Assembly: GCF_000308635.1 (NCBI RefSeq) | Contig: NZ_BAGD01000081.1 | Span: 62,001 to 126,000 of the forward strand | From: Nocardia otitidiscaviarum NBRC 14405 | GTDB taxonomy: Bacteria; Actinomycetota; Actinomycetes; Mycobacteriales; Mycobacteriaceae | Reading direction: 5' to 3' | DNA length: 64,000 nt | In this document: positions 18,180 through 26,574 of the stretch, one piece after another | How the letters are laid out: each line of letters begins with the position of its first letter | Position numbering within the stretch: position 1 is the stretch's first letter | The notes under the pieces: model-generated | The model's database searches: none | The model's input: the letters and a program-made list of their open reading frames with translations, nothing else | What the model was told of the DNA's origin: nothing | Translations under genes and position numbers: made by a program

Positions 18180-18515
18180 ATGAAGGTCGAAGAACTCCTC
18201 GCGGCCGCGAAGGACAACGCCACGGTGAAGCGCGTCTACGCCGAACCGGTCGAGCGGGACGGAATCACGGTGATCGCCGCCGCCGCAGTCTCCGGCGGCG
18301 CGGGCGGCGGTGGCGGCCACGACAAGGAGGGGCAGGAAGGCTCCGGCGGCGGCTACGGCATCGGAGCCAAACCGGTCGGCGCGTTCGTGCTGCAGGACGG
18401 GCAGTTGCGCTGGCAGCCTGCCGTCGACGTCAATCGGGTGATCACCGTCGCCGGGTTCGTCATCGCCATCGCGATGATCCTCGGTGCGCGCATCGCCAGA
18501 GCACACGAACGGTAA
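18180..18515 (+). CDS. GerW/YtfJ-family protein
   Basis: The 111-residue protein matches the YtfJ/GerW family: an N-terminal amphipathic part (KVEELLAAAKDNATVKRVYAEP), a Gly-rich central strand region (AAVSGGAGGGGGHDKEG, GGGYGIGAKPVGAFVLQDG) and a C-terminal hydrophobic helix. The family is named from Bacillus sporulation but is common in non-sporulating actinobacteria, where its role is unknown. GAGG lies upstream of the ATG. It is divergent from the coupled pair ending at 17906. Confidence 0.8.
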   Translation: MKVEELLAAAKDNATVKRVYAEPVERDGITVIAAAAVSGGAGGGGGHDKEGQEGSGGGYGIGAKPVGAFVLQDGQLRWQPAVDVNRVITVAGFVIAIAMILGARIARAHER

Positions 18516-18640
18516 GTGTTCAAGGACGTTCGCCGGGTTGTCGTCCGACGAGACGGCAGCCCGCCGCGTCGGTGATCACTCCGGAGTCGAGTGCGCCGCA
18601 CCGTGCTACCGTGGCGACGAGTCCGCCGTACGGGGTTGTG

Positions 18641-19105
18641 ATGCGAAGCTACAGCGATTATCTGCGTTGGCTGTACCGAACCGGTCGACCGAATTGGTTT
18701 GCCCGGGTGCAGAATCGAGCCTCGGCGTGGGTGTTCGCGCTCGGCGTCGCCCCGCGCAGGGTAGCCGCGCTCGGCATCGTGGGACGGCGCAGCGGACGGC
18801 TCATCTGGTTTCCGATCGTCCTGACCGAGGTCGACGGCGAACGGTATGTGGTGTCGATGCTCGGTCCGAACGTCAACTGGGTGCGCAATCTGGCCGCGGC
18901 CCACGGCCGGGCGGTACTGCGCCACGGCCGCCGAGAGGACGTCCGACTGACGGAAGTGGAACCGGCGCACAGACCTCCCATCCTGCGGCGCTATGTCCAG
19001 ATAGCGCCGGGCGCGCGCCCGCACATCCCGGTCGGGCGCGACGCGCCCCTCACGGACTGGCAGCGCATCGCCGCGGATTACCCGGTCTTCCGGATCACGC
19101 GCTAG
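18641..19105 (+). CDS. Ddn-like F420-dependent nitroreductase-family protein
   Basis: The 154-residue protein belongs to the deazaflavin-dependent nitroreductase (DUF385) family. It has the short split-barrel signature: VAALGIVGRRSGRLIWFPIVL, YVVSMLGPNVNWVRNLAAA and the closing AADYPVFRI. In mycobacteria, family members use F420H2 to reduce quinones or nitro compounds. ATG 18641 is chosen; GTG 18638 directly precedes it in frame. No membrane segment is evident. It follows gerW on the same strand after 125 bases. Confidence 0.83.
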   Translation: MRSYSDYLRWLYRTGRPNWFARVQNRASAWVFALGVAPRRVAALGIVGRRSGRLIWFPIVLTEVDGERYVVSMLGPNVNWVRNLAAAHGRAVLRHGRREDVRLTEVEPAHRPPILRRYVQIAPGARPHIPVGRDAPLTDWQRIAADYPVFRITR

Positions 19106-19127
19106 GACACACCGCACCCGCCCGGCG

Positions 19128-19892
19128 TCATCCGCGCCGCGCCGACTGCGCTGAATCGTGCAGATCCGCGCTCGCGGCGAGGTCCTCGGGCCACTCACCC
19201 CACACACCGGTACGCAAGGCGCGAGTATGCCCCTCCCCGACAGCGCGCAGCGCAGCCGTCCACGCCGCCGGTTCGACCACCTCGGCAAGGTTCAGGCCGG
19301 GTAGCGCAGCGAGTGCGGCGCGTAGGCTCGGATGCAGCGACTGATGCACTACCGCTCCACCGCCATCGGTGACGGTCAAGACGCCGATCGGGACCGCCGA
19401 CCGTGCCAGCCGCGCCACGACCTCCAACTCTCCCCCACTCGCCGCACCGAAACGATCGACGACCTCGCCGCAATGCTCGGCCAGCCGCAATCGGATACAC
19501 CGGCGAGCGATATCGCGCTCGCCGACACCCAGCTGCTCGGTCAACTCGGCCATGGACGGCGGCCGCGCCGCGGACCACCCCGTGGTCAGTACCTCATCGG
19601 CGGCCGCGCCCCACAGCGGCAGCCTGTGCCGCTGGTGGGTTTCCCAGACGAAGTCCTCCCACTCGAAATCCGGCGCGGCCGCCATCCTGCCCAATGCCCC
19701 CAGCGCCGATCTCTCCGCATACGCATTGTCGAGCAGCCATCGAGCCCGCGTTCGGACACCGGTCACCGTGCGCTCGCAGAGATCGGCGATATCGTCATCG
19801 TCGAGGCCGCGCGCCAGCGCATCGAACAGCAACGCATAGTCCTCGGCGGTCCAGGGTTGGCCTTGGCGGGCTGGGCGGTCGGTGACAGTCAT
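19128..19892 (-). CDS. hypothetical protein with two helix-turn-helix-like segments
   Basis: The 254-residue protein starts with a SANT/Myb-like or HTH-like segment (WTAEDYALLFDALARGL then DIADLCERTVTGVRTRARWLL, about 14-60). It has a second HTH-like segment (SMAELTEQLGVGERDIARRCI, about 112-135), followed by an Ala/Leu-rich C-terminal half. The two regions suggest a nucleic-acid-binding role, but the family is not recognised. It is convergent with the Ddn-like gene and divergent from the TerD fusion, about 280 bases away. It could regulate that neighbour (inference only). Confidence 0.55.
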   Translation of the reverse strand: MTVTDRPARQGQPWTAEDYALLFDALARGLDDDDIADLCERTVTGVRTRARWLLDNAYAERSALGALGRMAAAPDFEWEDFVWETHQRHRLPLWGAAADEVLTTGWSAARPPSMAELTEQLGVGERDIARRCIRLRLAEHCGEVVDRFGAASGGELEVVARLARSAVPIGVLTVTDGGGAVVHQSLHPSLRAALAALPGLNLAEVVEPAAWTAALRAVGEGHTRALRTGVWGEWPEDLAASADLHDSAQSARRG

Positions 19893-20172
19893 CGAATCCC
19901 CTCACATTCGTCGTAGGCATCGTGCCGATTCCGGCGGTGCACAGCACGCCGTATTCCTGTGGTGACCAAAGGAATATGAGCGAGATGCCACCACCATCAT
20001 CAGCCAGCGCACCGACAAGGGGGTCTGTTGCACGGGATTGGTGACAAATCGAGCCACGTCAGGCAGATACGAGGGCTCGAGGCGCCCCGGTGCAATATCT
20101 TCGCCCCACCCGACCGACACACGTGATCGCTGCGCAGTTGGTGTGTTCACACGAGAGAAAGGTTGGATCGCT
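19893..20172. other. divergent promoter region ahead of the TerD fusion
   Basis: This stretch of about 280 bases is somewhat less GC-rich than its surroundings and separates the HTH-like gene from the TerD fusion. GAAAGG at 20157-20162 is the probable ribosome binding site of the latter. I see no strong inverted repeat. Confidence 0.35.
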
Positions 20173-22080
20173 GTGTCCGCTCCGAGGCTGGGCAAGGGAC
20201 AGAATCAGCCGTTGCCACCGCATACACGCCGCATCACGGTCGCTATCGGATGGACCGATCCGCACATCGATGTCGATGCCTCGGCCCTGCTGCTCGGCAG
20301 TGGCGGGAAAGTCGGTGCCGACAGCGATTTCATCTTCTTCAACCAGCCCGCCTCGCCGGACGGTACGGTGCGTTTCCTCGGCATCACTCCTACCGACGAC
20401 GACAGTGTGCAGGCACGAATCTCGATCGACCTGGCGAGGCTGTCGGACTCGGTTGCCTCCATCGCCGTGATCGCCAGCCTCGAATCCCGTCGTTTCGCCG
20501 AACTCGGCGATCTGACCCTCACCTTCGCCGATGAACACAACCGCGTGCTGGCCGAGTACATCACCAGCGATGCGACCACCGAGACAGCCCTGTTCTGCGG
20601 CGAGGTCTACCGCCGTGGCGACGGCTGGAAGATCCGTGCGGTCGGGCAGGGCTGGGACTCCGGGCTCGCCGGTCTGGCAACGGATTTCGGCCTTAACTTC
20701 GACGACGACATCGACCACGAACGTATCGACGAGACCGTGCGACACGAGGTCGGTGATCGATACCGGCTGTGGACCCAGGCCAGGACATTCTGCGATTACG
20801 AGCTCACCATCGAGCCCCCGCTTCTGCCCGCCCTTCGTAGCCTGTTCCCACAGGACTTCCTGACAGACGGCGAAGAGCTGCGACCGATCGTCGAGCTCGT
20901 TCCCGAGCCCGACGGCGACCGAGGCGAATGGGCGGTATCGGTTCGGGCGGACGGCCGCACGGTCGGGTACCTGAACGACGAGGATGCTCCGCGTTGGGCA
21001 GGTGTGCTGAGACGTATCGTCTCCTCGGGTTTCGTGCCGACCACCACCAGCCGGATTTGGGCCCGAGAATACGACGGATTCGATGGCATCGAATTCAGCG
21101 CCTACATGCACATCGCGCTGGGAGACCCGGACGAGGCGTTACCTCTCAACGAGCCGCCCGCGGTGCCGTACGCGATGCTGCCCCGATCGTCGATCATTCA
21201 GGTCACCAAGGAAGACGACCATTTCGATGTCCTCCGAAAGTACGTCCCGGACAAGGGATACGGCCTGCTGTTCGCTACCCTCCACGAGAACACGGCCGCC
21301 ACGAACAAAGTCAAACCCCATGTCGAGGTTCGTCTCGACGAGAAACGGATCGGTCAGCTGACCCCGCAGATGAGCCAGCGCTTCCTGCCGATGCTTCGAC
21401 ATCTGAACCAACGGGCTCTGGTCGCGGCCTGCTGGGCCGACATCACCGGCTCGGCGGTGGCGGCCAAAGTCCGGATCGATGCCGTCAAAGCCAACGAAGC
21501 GACCGACGATGTGCTGAACGGGCCTCCGGCCACCATCCCGATCCTCCGAGCCACCATGCCGGATCCGCACGACTACGACCTCACCGCGCTACGACCGAAA
21601 CTCCAGCCACTGCCACCCATCCCGCCACCACCGCCGCCACCCATCCCGGCAGAACCCGCCGACGGATCGGTCGTTCGCTTCACCAAGGGACGCCGCTACA
21701 ACTACATCGCGGTCCGCCGCGGAAACCGGTGGGAAACCACCGCCACACAAGATTGGGGCGTGATCGACGAGGTCATGTCGTGGCCCCGCCTGGCCGCACG
21801 CGTCCGCGAATTCGAGATCGCGACAGCATGGGAACCGATCAAACCCCACGGCGACCACCGCACACGCGAATACCTGGCTGTCGTCCGATTCACGATCCAC
21901 CGACAGTACATCGCAGCCATCAACATCCGCACCGACGGGCGACCCGACGGAGACTGGTACACCACGATCACCGACGACGCGGAGCAGAACCTGCCGTTCG
22001 GCGACTACGCCGAATGGTCGGACATCGCCGCCAGCGGTCAACACCTGCAATTGGCCACCGCATGGGCTCCCCTCTCCTGA
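20173..22080 (+). CDS. TerD-domain multidomain fusion protein
   Basis: The 635-residue protein has four parts. Residues 10-185 form a TerD/CABP domain with acidic metal-binding stretches (IDVDASALLL, GADSDFIFFNQ, GLNFDDDIDHERID), as in tellurite-resistance proteins. Residues 250-320 and 355-435 look like two HIRAN-like or PRC-like beta domains (VSVRADGRTVGYLND; VEVRLDEKRIGQLTP). A poly-proline linker spans about 478-495. The end holds two similar beta modules (VVRFTKGRRYNYIAVRRG and VVRFTIHRQYIAAINIR). TerD proteins act in calcium-dependent stress and phage responses with TerB/TerC/TerE, none of which is in this window. GTG 20173 follows GAAAGG. Confidence 0.7.
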   Translation: MSAPRLGKGQNQPLPPHTRRITVAIGWTDPHIDVDASALLLGSGGKVGADSDFIFFNQPASPDGTVRFLGITPTDDDSVQARISIDLARLSDSVASIAVIASLESRRFAELGDLTLTFADEHNRVLAEYITSDATTETALFCGEVYRRGDGWKIRAVGQGWDSGLAGLATDFGLNFDDDIDHERIDETVRHEVGDRYRLWTQARTFCDYELTIEPPLLPALRSLFPQDFLTDGEELRPIVELVPEPDGDRGEWAVSVRADGRTVGYLNDEDAPRWAGVLRRIVSSGFVPTTTSRIWAREYDGFDGIEFSAYMHIALGDPDEALPLNEPPAVPYAMLPRSSIIQVTKEDDHFDVLRKYVPDKGYGLLFATLHENTAATNKVKPHVEVRLDEKRIGQLTPQMSQRFLPMLRHLNQRALVAACWADITGSAVAAKVRIDAVKANEATDDVLNGPPATIPILRATMPDPHDYDLTALRPKLQPLPPIPPPPPPPIPAEPADGSVVRFTKGRRYNYIAVRRGNRWETTATQDWGVIDEVMSWPRLAARVREFEIATAWEPIKPHGDHRTREYLAVVRFTIHRQYIAAINIRTDGRPDGDWYTTITDDAEQNLPFGDYAEWSDIAASGQHLQLATAWAPLS

Positions 22081-22159
22081 CACTGTGTTGCTCCCGACAA
22101 GTGCGTCAGAGTCAGGCCAGGCTCGACGCGTATCTGTGACTGAAGTAGCGTGCCGTCAC

Positions 22160-22924
22160 ATGAGTGATGATCTGAAGGGCAAAGGCGCGCTGGTCAGTGG
22201 GGCGAGCCGGGGTATCGGGCATGCGGTGGCGGCGGAGTTGTTGTCGCGGGGGGCCAGTGTGCTGATCACCGCGCGTAAGCCGGAACCGCTCGAGCAGGCC
22301 GCCGAGCAGTTGCGGGCGTTGGGACATCCGGGGAAGGTGCTCGCGGTGGCGGGGAATTCCGGGGATGCGGGGGCGCGGGCGGAGCAGGTGGCCGCGGCGG
22401 TGGCCGAATTCGGGTCGCTGGACATTCTGGTCAACAACACGGGGATCAATCCGGTGTACGGCGCGCTAATGGATGCCGATCTGGATGCCGTGCGCAAGAT
22501 CTTCGATGTGAATGTCGTCGCGGCGCTGGGTTATATCCAGGAGGCGTACAAGGCGTGGATGCGGGACAACGGGGGTGCGGTGGTGAATCTGGCCAGTGTG
22601 GCCGGGATTCGCTCCACCGGGGTGATCGCGGCCTACGGTGCGTCCAAGGCGGCGCTCATCCGGCTCACCGAGGAGTTGGCGTGGCAGTTGGGGCCGCGTA
22701 TTCGGGTGAACGCGGTCGCGCCGGGGGTGGTGAAGACGAAGTTCGCGGACGCGCTCTACTCGGCCGATGAGGAGGCTGCCGCCAACGTGTACCCGATGAA
22801 GCGGCTCGGTAAGCCGGAGGATGTGGCGGCGCTGGTGGCGTTCCTGGTGTCGGATCAGGCGTCGTGGATCACCGGTGAGACCGTGCGCGTGGACGGCGGG
22901 CTGCTGTCCACGGGCGGCATCTGA
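22160..22924 (+). CDS. SDR-family oxidoreductase (FabG-like)
   Basis: The 254-residue classical short-chain dehydrogenase has the cofactor motif GASRGIG (14-20), NNTG, the catalytic YxxxK (Tyr159, Lys163) with an upstream Ser in NLASVAG, and the PG plus ending DGGLLSTGG of FabG-type enzymes. RKPE after the second strand suggests NADP(H). It probably reduces a 3-oxoacyl or similar carbonyl in the cytoplasm. The gene uses conspicuously more GGG and G-ending codons than its neighbours. Its downstream neighbour is the convergent ECF sigma gene. Confidence 0.87.
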   Translation: MSDDLKGKGALVSGASRGIGHAVAAELLSRGASVLITARKPEPLEQAAEQLRALGHPGKVLAVAGNSGDAGARAEQVAAAVAEFGSLDILVNNTGINPVYGALMDADLDAVRKIFDVNVVAALGYIQEAYKAWMRDNGGAVVNLASVAGIRSTGVIAAYGASKAALIRLTEELAWQLGPRIRVNAVAPGVVKTKFADALYSADEEAAANVYPMKRLGKPEDVAALVAFLVSDQASWITGETVRVDGGLLSTGGI

Positions 22925-22953
22925 GGGTTCGCCTCCCCGAGCAGGGCGGCGGA

Positions 22954-24231
22954 TCAAACCAGTTCGGCGAGTTTGCGTTCCAGCACCGCCCGCTCACGGT
23001 CGTTGCCGCACAGTCGAATCGCGTCCTTGTACTCGGTGCGCGCTTCGGCGGTGCGGCCCAGGCGGGCGAGGAGTTCGGCGCGCACGGTCGGCAACAGGTG
23101 CGAGGTGGAAAGACTTCCGCTCGAAGCCAATTGATCGACGATCGGGAGGGCGGCGGCGGGGCCGTGCGCCATGGATACCGCGACCGCGCGGTTGAGGTCG
23201 ACGATGGGGGCCGGGCGCAGGCGGCCCAGCGCCTCGTAGAGCACGACGATGCGCTCCCAGTCGGTCTCCTCGACCGAGGGGGCGACGGCGTGACATTCGG
23301 CGATGGCGGCTTGCAGGCCGAAAGCGCCCAGGCCCCTGCCGATCTCGGCGGCGCGGGCCAGGGCGGCCTGGCCGCGCCGGATGGCGGACCGGTCCCAGCG
23401 GCGGCGGTCCTGGTGTTCGAGCAGGATCGGTTCGCCGTCGGGGCCGGTGCGGGCCGGGAAGCGCGCCGCGGTGAGTTCGAGCAGGGCCAGCAAGCCGTGG
23501 GTTTCGGGTTCGGTGGGTACCAGCCGGGCCAGCACCCGTGCGAGACGCCGTGCCTCACTGGCCAGATCGAGTCTGATGAGGTCGTCACCGGAGCTGGCCG
23601 ACGAGCCCTCGGTGAAGATCACGTAGACCACCGACAGCACCGAGACGAGGCGTTCCGCCCGTTTGTCGGCGGGCGGCACCTCGAACGGAACCCGCGCCGC
23701 CGCAAGGGTTTTCTTGGCGCGGGTGATGCGCGCCTGCACGGTGGCGGTGGGCACCAGGAACGCCTTGGCGATCTCGTCGCTGGTGAGACCGCCGACCACT
23801 CGCAGCGTGAGGGCCACCCGGGCTTCCGCCGACAGCACCGGATGACAGGCGGTGAACATGAGCGCCAGCACGTCGTCGTCGATCTGATCGGGATCCCACG
23901 GCATATCCGGTTCCGAGTCCACGGGGGTCGCGCCCGCGACGATCCCGCCCTCCCCCAGCCCGTGGGCGAGGTCGGCGTATCGATCGTCGAGGGCGGCGCG
24001 GCGGCGGAAGGTGTCGATCGCGCGCCGACGACCGACGGTGAGCAGCCAGCCCGCCGGATTGCGCGGCGCGCCGTCGCGCGGCCAGCTCACCAGCGCCTCG
24101 GCCAGCGCCTCCTGCGCGAGGTCCTCGGCCAGCGCGAAATCCCCGGTGTAGCGGGCGAGCGCGCCGACGATCCGGGCGGATTCGATCCGCCAGACCGCGG
24201 CGACGCTCTCCCGGCTCGCGACCTCACTCAT
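22954..24231 (-). CDS. ECF42-type RNA polymerase sigma factor with C-terminal extension
   Basis: The 425-residue protein has sigma region 2 (SARIVGALARYTGDFALAEDLAQEAL, with LLTVGRRRAID) and region 4 (VALTLRVVGGLTSDEIAKAFLV). A long C-terminal domain of about 230 residues (PPADKRAERLVSVLSVVYVIFTEG onwards), rich in TPR-like helices, follows. This layout defines the ECF42 group, which has no anti-sigma factor and is genetically linked to DGPF/YCII proteins. The upstream gene here is exactly that partner, 11 bases away. ATG 24231 is chosen, giving the usual short N-terminus. Its regulon is expected to include its own operon (inference). Confidence 0.85.
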   Translation of the reverse strand: MSEVASRESVAAVWRIESARIVGALARYTGDFALAEDLAQEALAEALVSWPRDGAPRNPAGWLLTVGRRRAIDTFRRRAALDDRYADLAHGLGEGGIVAGATPVDSEPDMPWDPDQIDDDVLALMFTACHPVLSAEARVALTLRVVGGLTSDEIAKAFLVPTATVQARITRAKKTLAAARVPFEVPPADKRAERLVSVLSVVYVIFTEGSSASSGDDLIRLDLASEARRLARVLARLVPTEPETHGLLALLELTAARFPARTGPDGEPILLEHQDRRRWDRSAIRRGQAALARAAEIGRGLGAFGLQAAIAECHAVAPSVEETDWERIVVLYEALGRLRPAPIVDLNRAVAVSMAHGPAAALPIVDQLASSGSLSTSHLLPTVRAELLARLGRTAEARTEYKDAIRLCGNDRERAVLERKLAELV

Positions 24232-24242
24232 GCGCTCGGACG

Positions 24243-24662
24243 TCAGAGCTGACCGGTCTCTTCGCGCCAGGCCCGCTCGCGCTTGATCCACTCGTTGTCC
24301 TGCGGGAATTCGTCGATGGTCGGCACGCGGCGGATCTCGGTCTTGATGCCCGGACCGGTCATGGGCATCCGCTTGGCCCATTCGACAGCCTCCTGCTTGG
24401 AGGTCACGTTCAGGATGTAGTAGCCGCCGAACAGCTCCTTGGTCTCGCCGTACGGCCCGTCGGTGACCACGGGGGTCTCCGACGAGTAGTCCACGACCAC
24501 GCTCTCCGCCGGGTCGTCGAGCCCCTCGGCGGCGACCAGTACGCCCGCCCGGATGAGCTCGTCGTTGAAGCGGCCCATGGTCTCGAGCATCTCGTTGAAG
24601 TCGACGTCGGCGAACCGGGCGAAGCCCTCGTCGGTGGCGCGCATGATGAGCATGTACTTCAT
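24243..24662 (-). CDS. DGPF/YCII-related protein, ECF42 partner
   Basis: The 139-residue protein belongs to the YCII-related DGPF family: it starts MKYMLIMRATDEG, carries the TDGPY signature, and ends with a conserved acidic and Trp-containing tail (PQDNEWIKRERAW). These ferredoxin-like-fold proteins accompany ECF42 sigma factors across actinobacteria; their biochemical role is unsettled. The gene lies 11 bases upstream of the sigma factor on the same strand, so the pair forms an operon. Confidence 0.88.
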   Translation of the reverse strand: MKYMLIMRATDEGFARFADVDFNEMLETMGRFNDELIRAGVLVAAEGLDDPAESVVVDYSSETPVVTDGPYGETKELFGGYYILNVTSKQEAVEWAKRMPMTGPGIKTEIRRVPTIDEFPQDNEWIKRERAWREETGQL

Positions 24663-24767
24663 GGTTGTCTCCTCGGTGTCGCGGGTCCCTCTCGAACCCT
24701 CTCATCCCTAGGTCGAACGGGCGCGACATCGAATCGACACGGCCGCGAATTTTTTTCGCGATTTTTT

Positions 24768-25946
24768 CTACAGCGCTGCCGGGCTGTCCAACCGCAGCAC
24801 GCAGCGGGTGCCGGAGTAGATGGTCGGCATGCACTGATTGCAGTGGATACAGGCCGACCGCCGCGTCCGATCGGCCTCGATGCGGCGCACCAGATCGGGT
24901 TCCCGCAGCAGCGCCCGGCCCAGGGCGACGAAGTCGAAGCCCTCCGCCATGGCCAACCGCATGGTGTCGTGGTTGGTGATGCCACCGAGCAGGATCAGCG
25001 GCATGGTCAGCTCCCGCCGGAACTGGCGGGCGCGGTCGAGCAGATACGCCTCCCGGTACGGGTATTCCCGCAGGAAACCGCGGCCGATGAGCCGGAATCC
25101 CCAGCGTGCCGGGGGCGGTAGCACCTGGGCGAACTCGTGGCGCGGTGCGTCGCCGTGGAAGTACAGCATGGGGTTGAGCAGGGAGCTGCCCGCGGTCAAC
25201 TCCAGGGCGTCGAGCGCGCCGTCCTGTTCCAGCCAGGCCGCGACCCGCAGTGATTCGGGCAGCCGGAGACCGGCGCGCACCCCGTCCTCCATATTCAGTT
25301 TGGCGATGACGGCGAGCCGGTCGCCCACGGCGTCCCGTACCGCGCGGGCGATCTCGCGTGCGAGCCGAGCCCGATTGACGAGGGAGCCGCCGTAACCGTC
25401 CTTGCGCCGGTTGAGCAGTGGGCTGAGGAAGGAACTCACCAGATAGTTGTGGCCGAAATGGATTTCGATCGCGTCGAATCCGGCCTCCTCGGCGATCCGG
25501 GCCGCGGTGGCGTGTTCGGCGATGATGCCCCGGATCTCGGTGTCGTCCGGGACGTGCATGGGACGCATGCCGAGCGGACTGAACAGGCGGCTGGGCGCGA
25601 GCGCGGGCGCGCGATTGGAGGCGGCGTTGGCGACCGGCCCGGCGTGGCCGATCTGGGCGCTGGCCAGGGCACCGGCGGCGTGCACGGCGTCGGTGAGCCG
25701 CCGTAGTCCCGGCACCGCCTCGGGCCGCATCCAGATCTGATGCCGGTCGGTACGGCCGCCGGGTGCGGTGGCGCAGTACGCGACGGTGGTGAGTCCGACT
25801 CCGCCCGCGGCCATTTCGCGGTGGAAGGCGATGAGTTCATCGGTGACGAGTGCGTCGGGGGTGCGGCCCTCGAAGGTCGCGGCCTTGATCACCCTGTTGC
25901 GCAGGGTGATCGGGCCGAGCCGGGCGGGTGCGAAGATCTCGGTCAT
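24768..25946 (-). CDS. NADH:flavin oxidoreductase, old yellow enzyme family
   Basis: The 392-residue protein shows the OYE barrel: LGPITLRNRVIKAATFEG at the N-terminus, AQIGHAGPVAN, the HFGHNYL catalytic His-x-x-Asn region, LLNRRKDGYGGS, and the late FMN phosphate loop FVALGRALLREPDL. The C-terminus carries CIHCNQC followed by another Cys (SGTRC), recalling the 4Fe-4S motif of 2,4-dienoyl-CoA reductase-type members, although the large C-terminal FAD/NAD domain is absent. It probably reduces an activated C=C bond. The gene overlaps its TetR regulator by four bases (ATGA), so the two form an operon. Confidence 0.85.
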   Translation of the reverse strand: MTEIFAPARLGPITLRNRVIKAATFEGRTPDALVTDELIAFHREMAAGGVGLTTVAYCATAPGGRTDRHQIWMRPEAVPGLRRLTDAVHAAGALASAQIGHAGPVANAASNRAPALAPSRLFSPLGMRPMHVPDDTEIRGIIAEHATAARIAEEAGFDAIEIHFGHNYLVSSFLSPLLNRRKDGYGGSLVNRARLAREIARAVRDAVGDRLAVIAKLNMEDGVRAGLRLPESLRVAAWLEQDGALDALELTAGSSLLNPMLYFHGDAPRHEFAQVLPPPARWGFRLIGRGFLREYPYREAYLLDRARQFRRELTMPLILLGGITNHDTMRLAMAEGFDFVALGRALLREPDLVRRIEADRTRRSACIHCNQCMPTIYSGTRCVLRLDSPAAL

Positions 25947-26512
25947 GCCCGGCCTCCCGGTGCTGTCAGCCCGGCGACGACGAAATCGCGCAGAGCCGCC
26001 ACGGATTCCGGCGATACGGTGGTGTCGGTGCCGAAGCGGCTGATGATGAGATCGAAGGCCAGTCTCCAGCGACGGCGACTGTCGGCCGGGGTGAGTTCGG
26101 GTAGCAGGCCGACCCACGAATCCATGTGGAACCAATGGCGAGTCCACGTCATCGGATACCGGCCCAGTACCAGCTGCGCGAGCAGCCGCAGGTGCAGCCG
26201 CCCGACCGGATCGCCCGACAGCTCCACGAAGGGCGCGATCACCGCTTCGACCACCGTCGGCACCGAGGCGTGCTCGGTGTCCAGAGCGGCGAGCCGGTCG
26301 GCCCACAGCGGGCCGAGACGATCTTCGATGAGCGCGGCGACCAGGGCTTCCTTCGAACCGAAGTGGTAGTGCACGGCAGCGGGATTCGCTCCCGCCGCCG
26401 TGCAGATCCCGCGCACCGAGACATCCTCGTAGCGCTCGGTCAACAGCAGTTTTTCGGCGGCGGCCAGCAGCCGGTCGCGGGTAGCCGCCCGCGCGGATGT
26501 CTTCTCGACCAT
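25943..26512 (-). CDS. TetR-family transcriptional regulator
   Basis: The 189-residue repressor has a clear N-terminal TetR HTH (TRDRLLAAAEKLLLTERYEDVSVRGICTAAG then ANPAAVHYHFGSKEAL) and a helical ligand-binding domain. It is the first gene of an operon with the old yellow enzyme and overlaps it by four bases. A perfect 21-base palindrome lies 28 bases upstream of the chosen ATG (26512), consistent with autorepression. An earlier ATG at 26551 lies inside that palindrome and would give a longer N-terminus unlike the family, so 26512 is preferred. The inducer is probably a substrate of the reductase (inference). Confidence 0.85.
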   Translation of the reverse strand: MVEKTSARAATRDRLLAAAEKLLLTERYEDVSVRGICTAAGANPAAVHYHFGSKEALVAALIEDRLGPLWADRLAALDTEHASVPTVVEAVIAPFVELSGDPVGRLHLRLLAQLVLGRYPMTWTRHWFHMDSWVGLLPELTPADSRRRWRLAFDLIISRFGTDTTVSPESVAALRDFVVAGLTAPGGRA

Positions 26513-26540
26513 GGAAGAAGTGAAACACGTTACATTCGTC

Positions 26541-26561
26541 GTTTCAATCATTGATTGAAAC
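26541..26561. promoter_or_regulatory. perfect 21-bp palindrome, probable TetR operator
   Basis: GTTTCAATCA, one T, then TGATTGAAAC form a perfect 10-base-arm inverted repeat upstream of the TetR gene. A second, looser repeat (TGAAAC at 26521-26526 paired with GTTTCA at 26541-26546) shares one arm. Size, position and symmetry fit an autoregulatory TetR operator. Confidence 0.75.
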
Positions 26562-26574
26562 GCGTGCGGAGCGG

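Noticed and set aside
26513..26551. upstream ATG at 26551 as the TetR start
   Set aside because: It would place the start codon in the centre of a perfect palindrome and add 13 residues not typical of the family; 26512 fits better.
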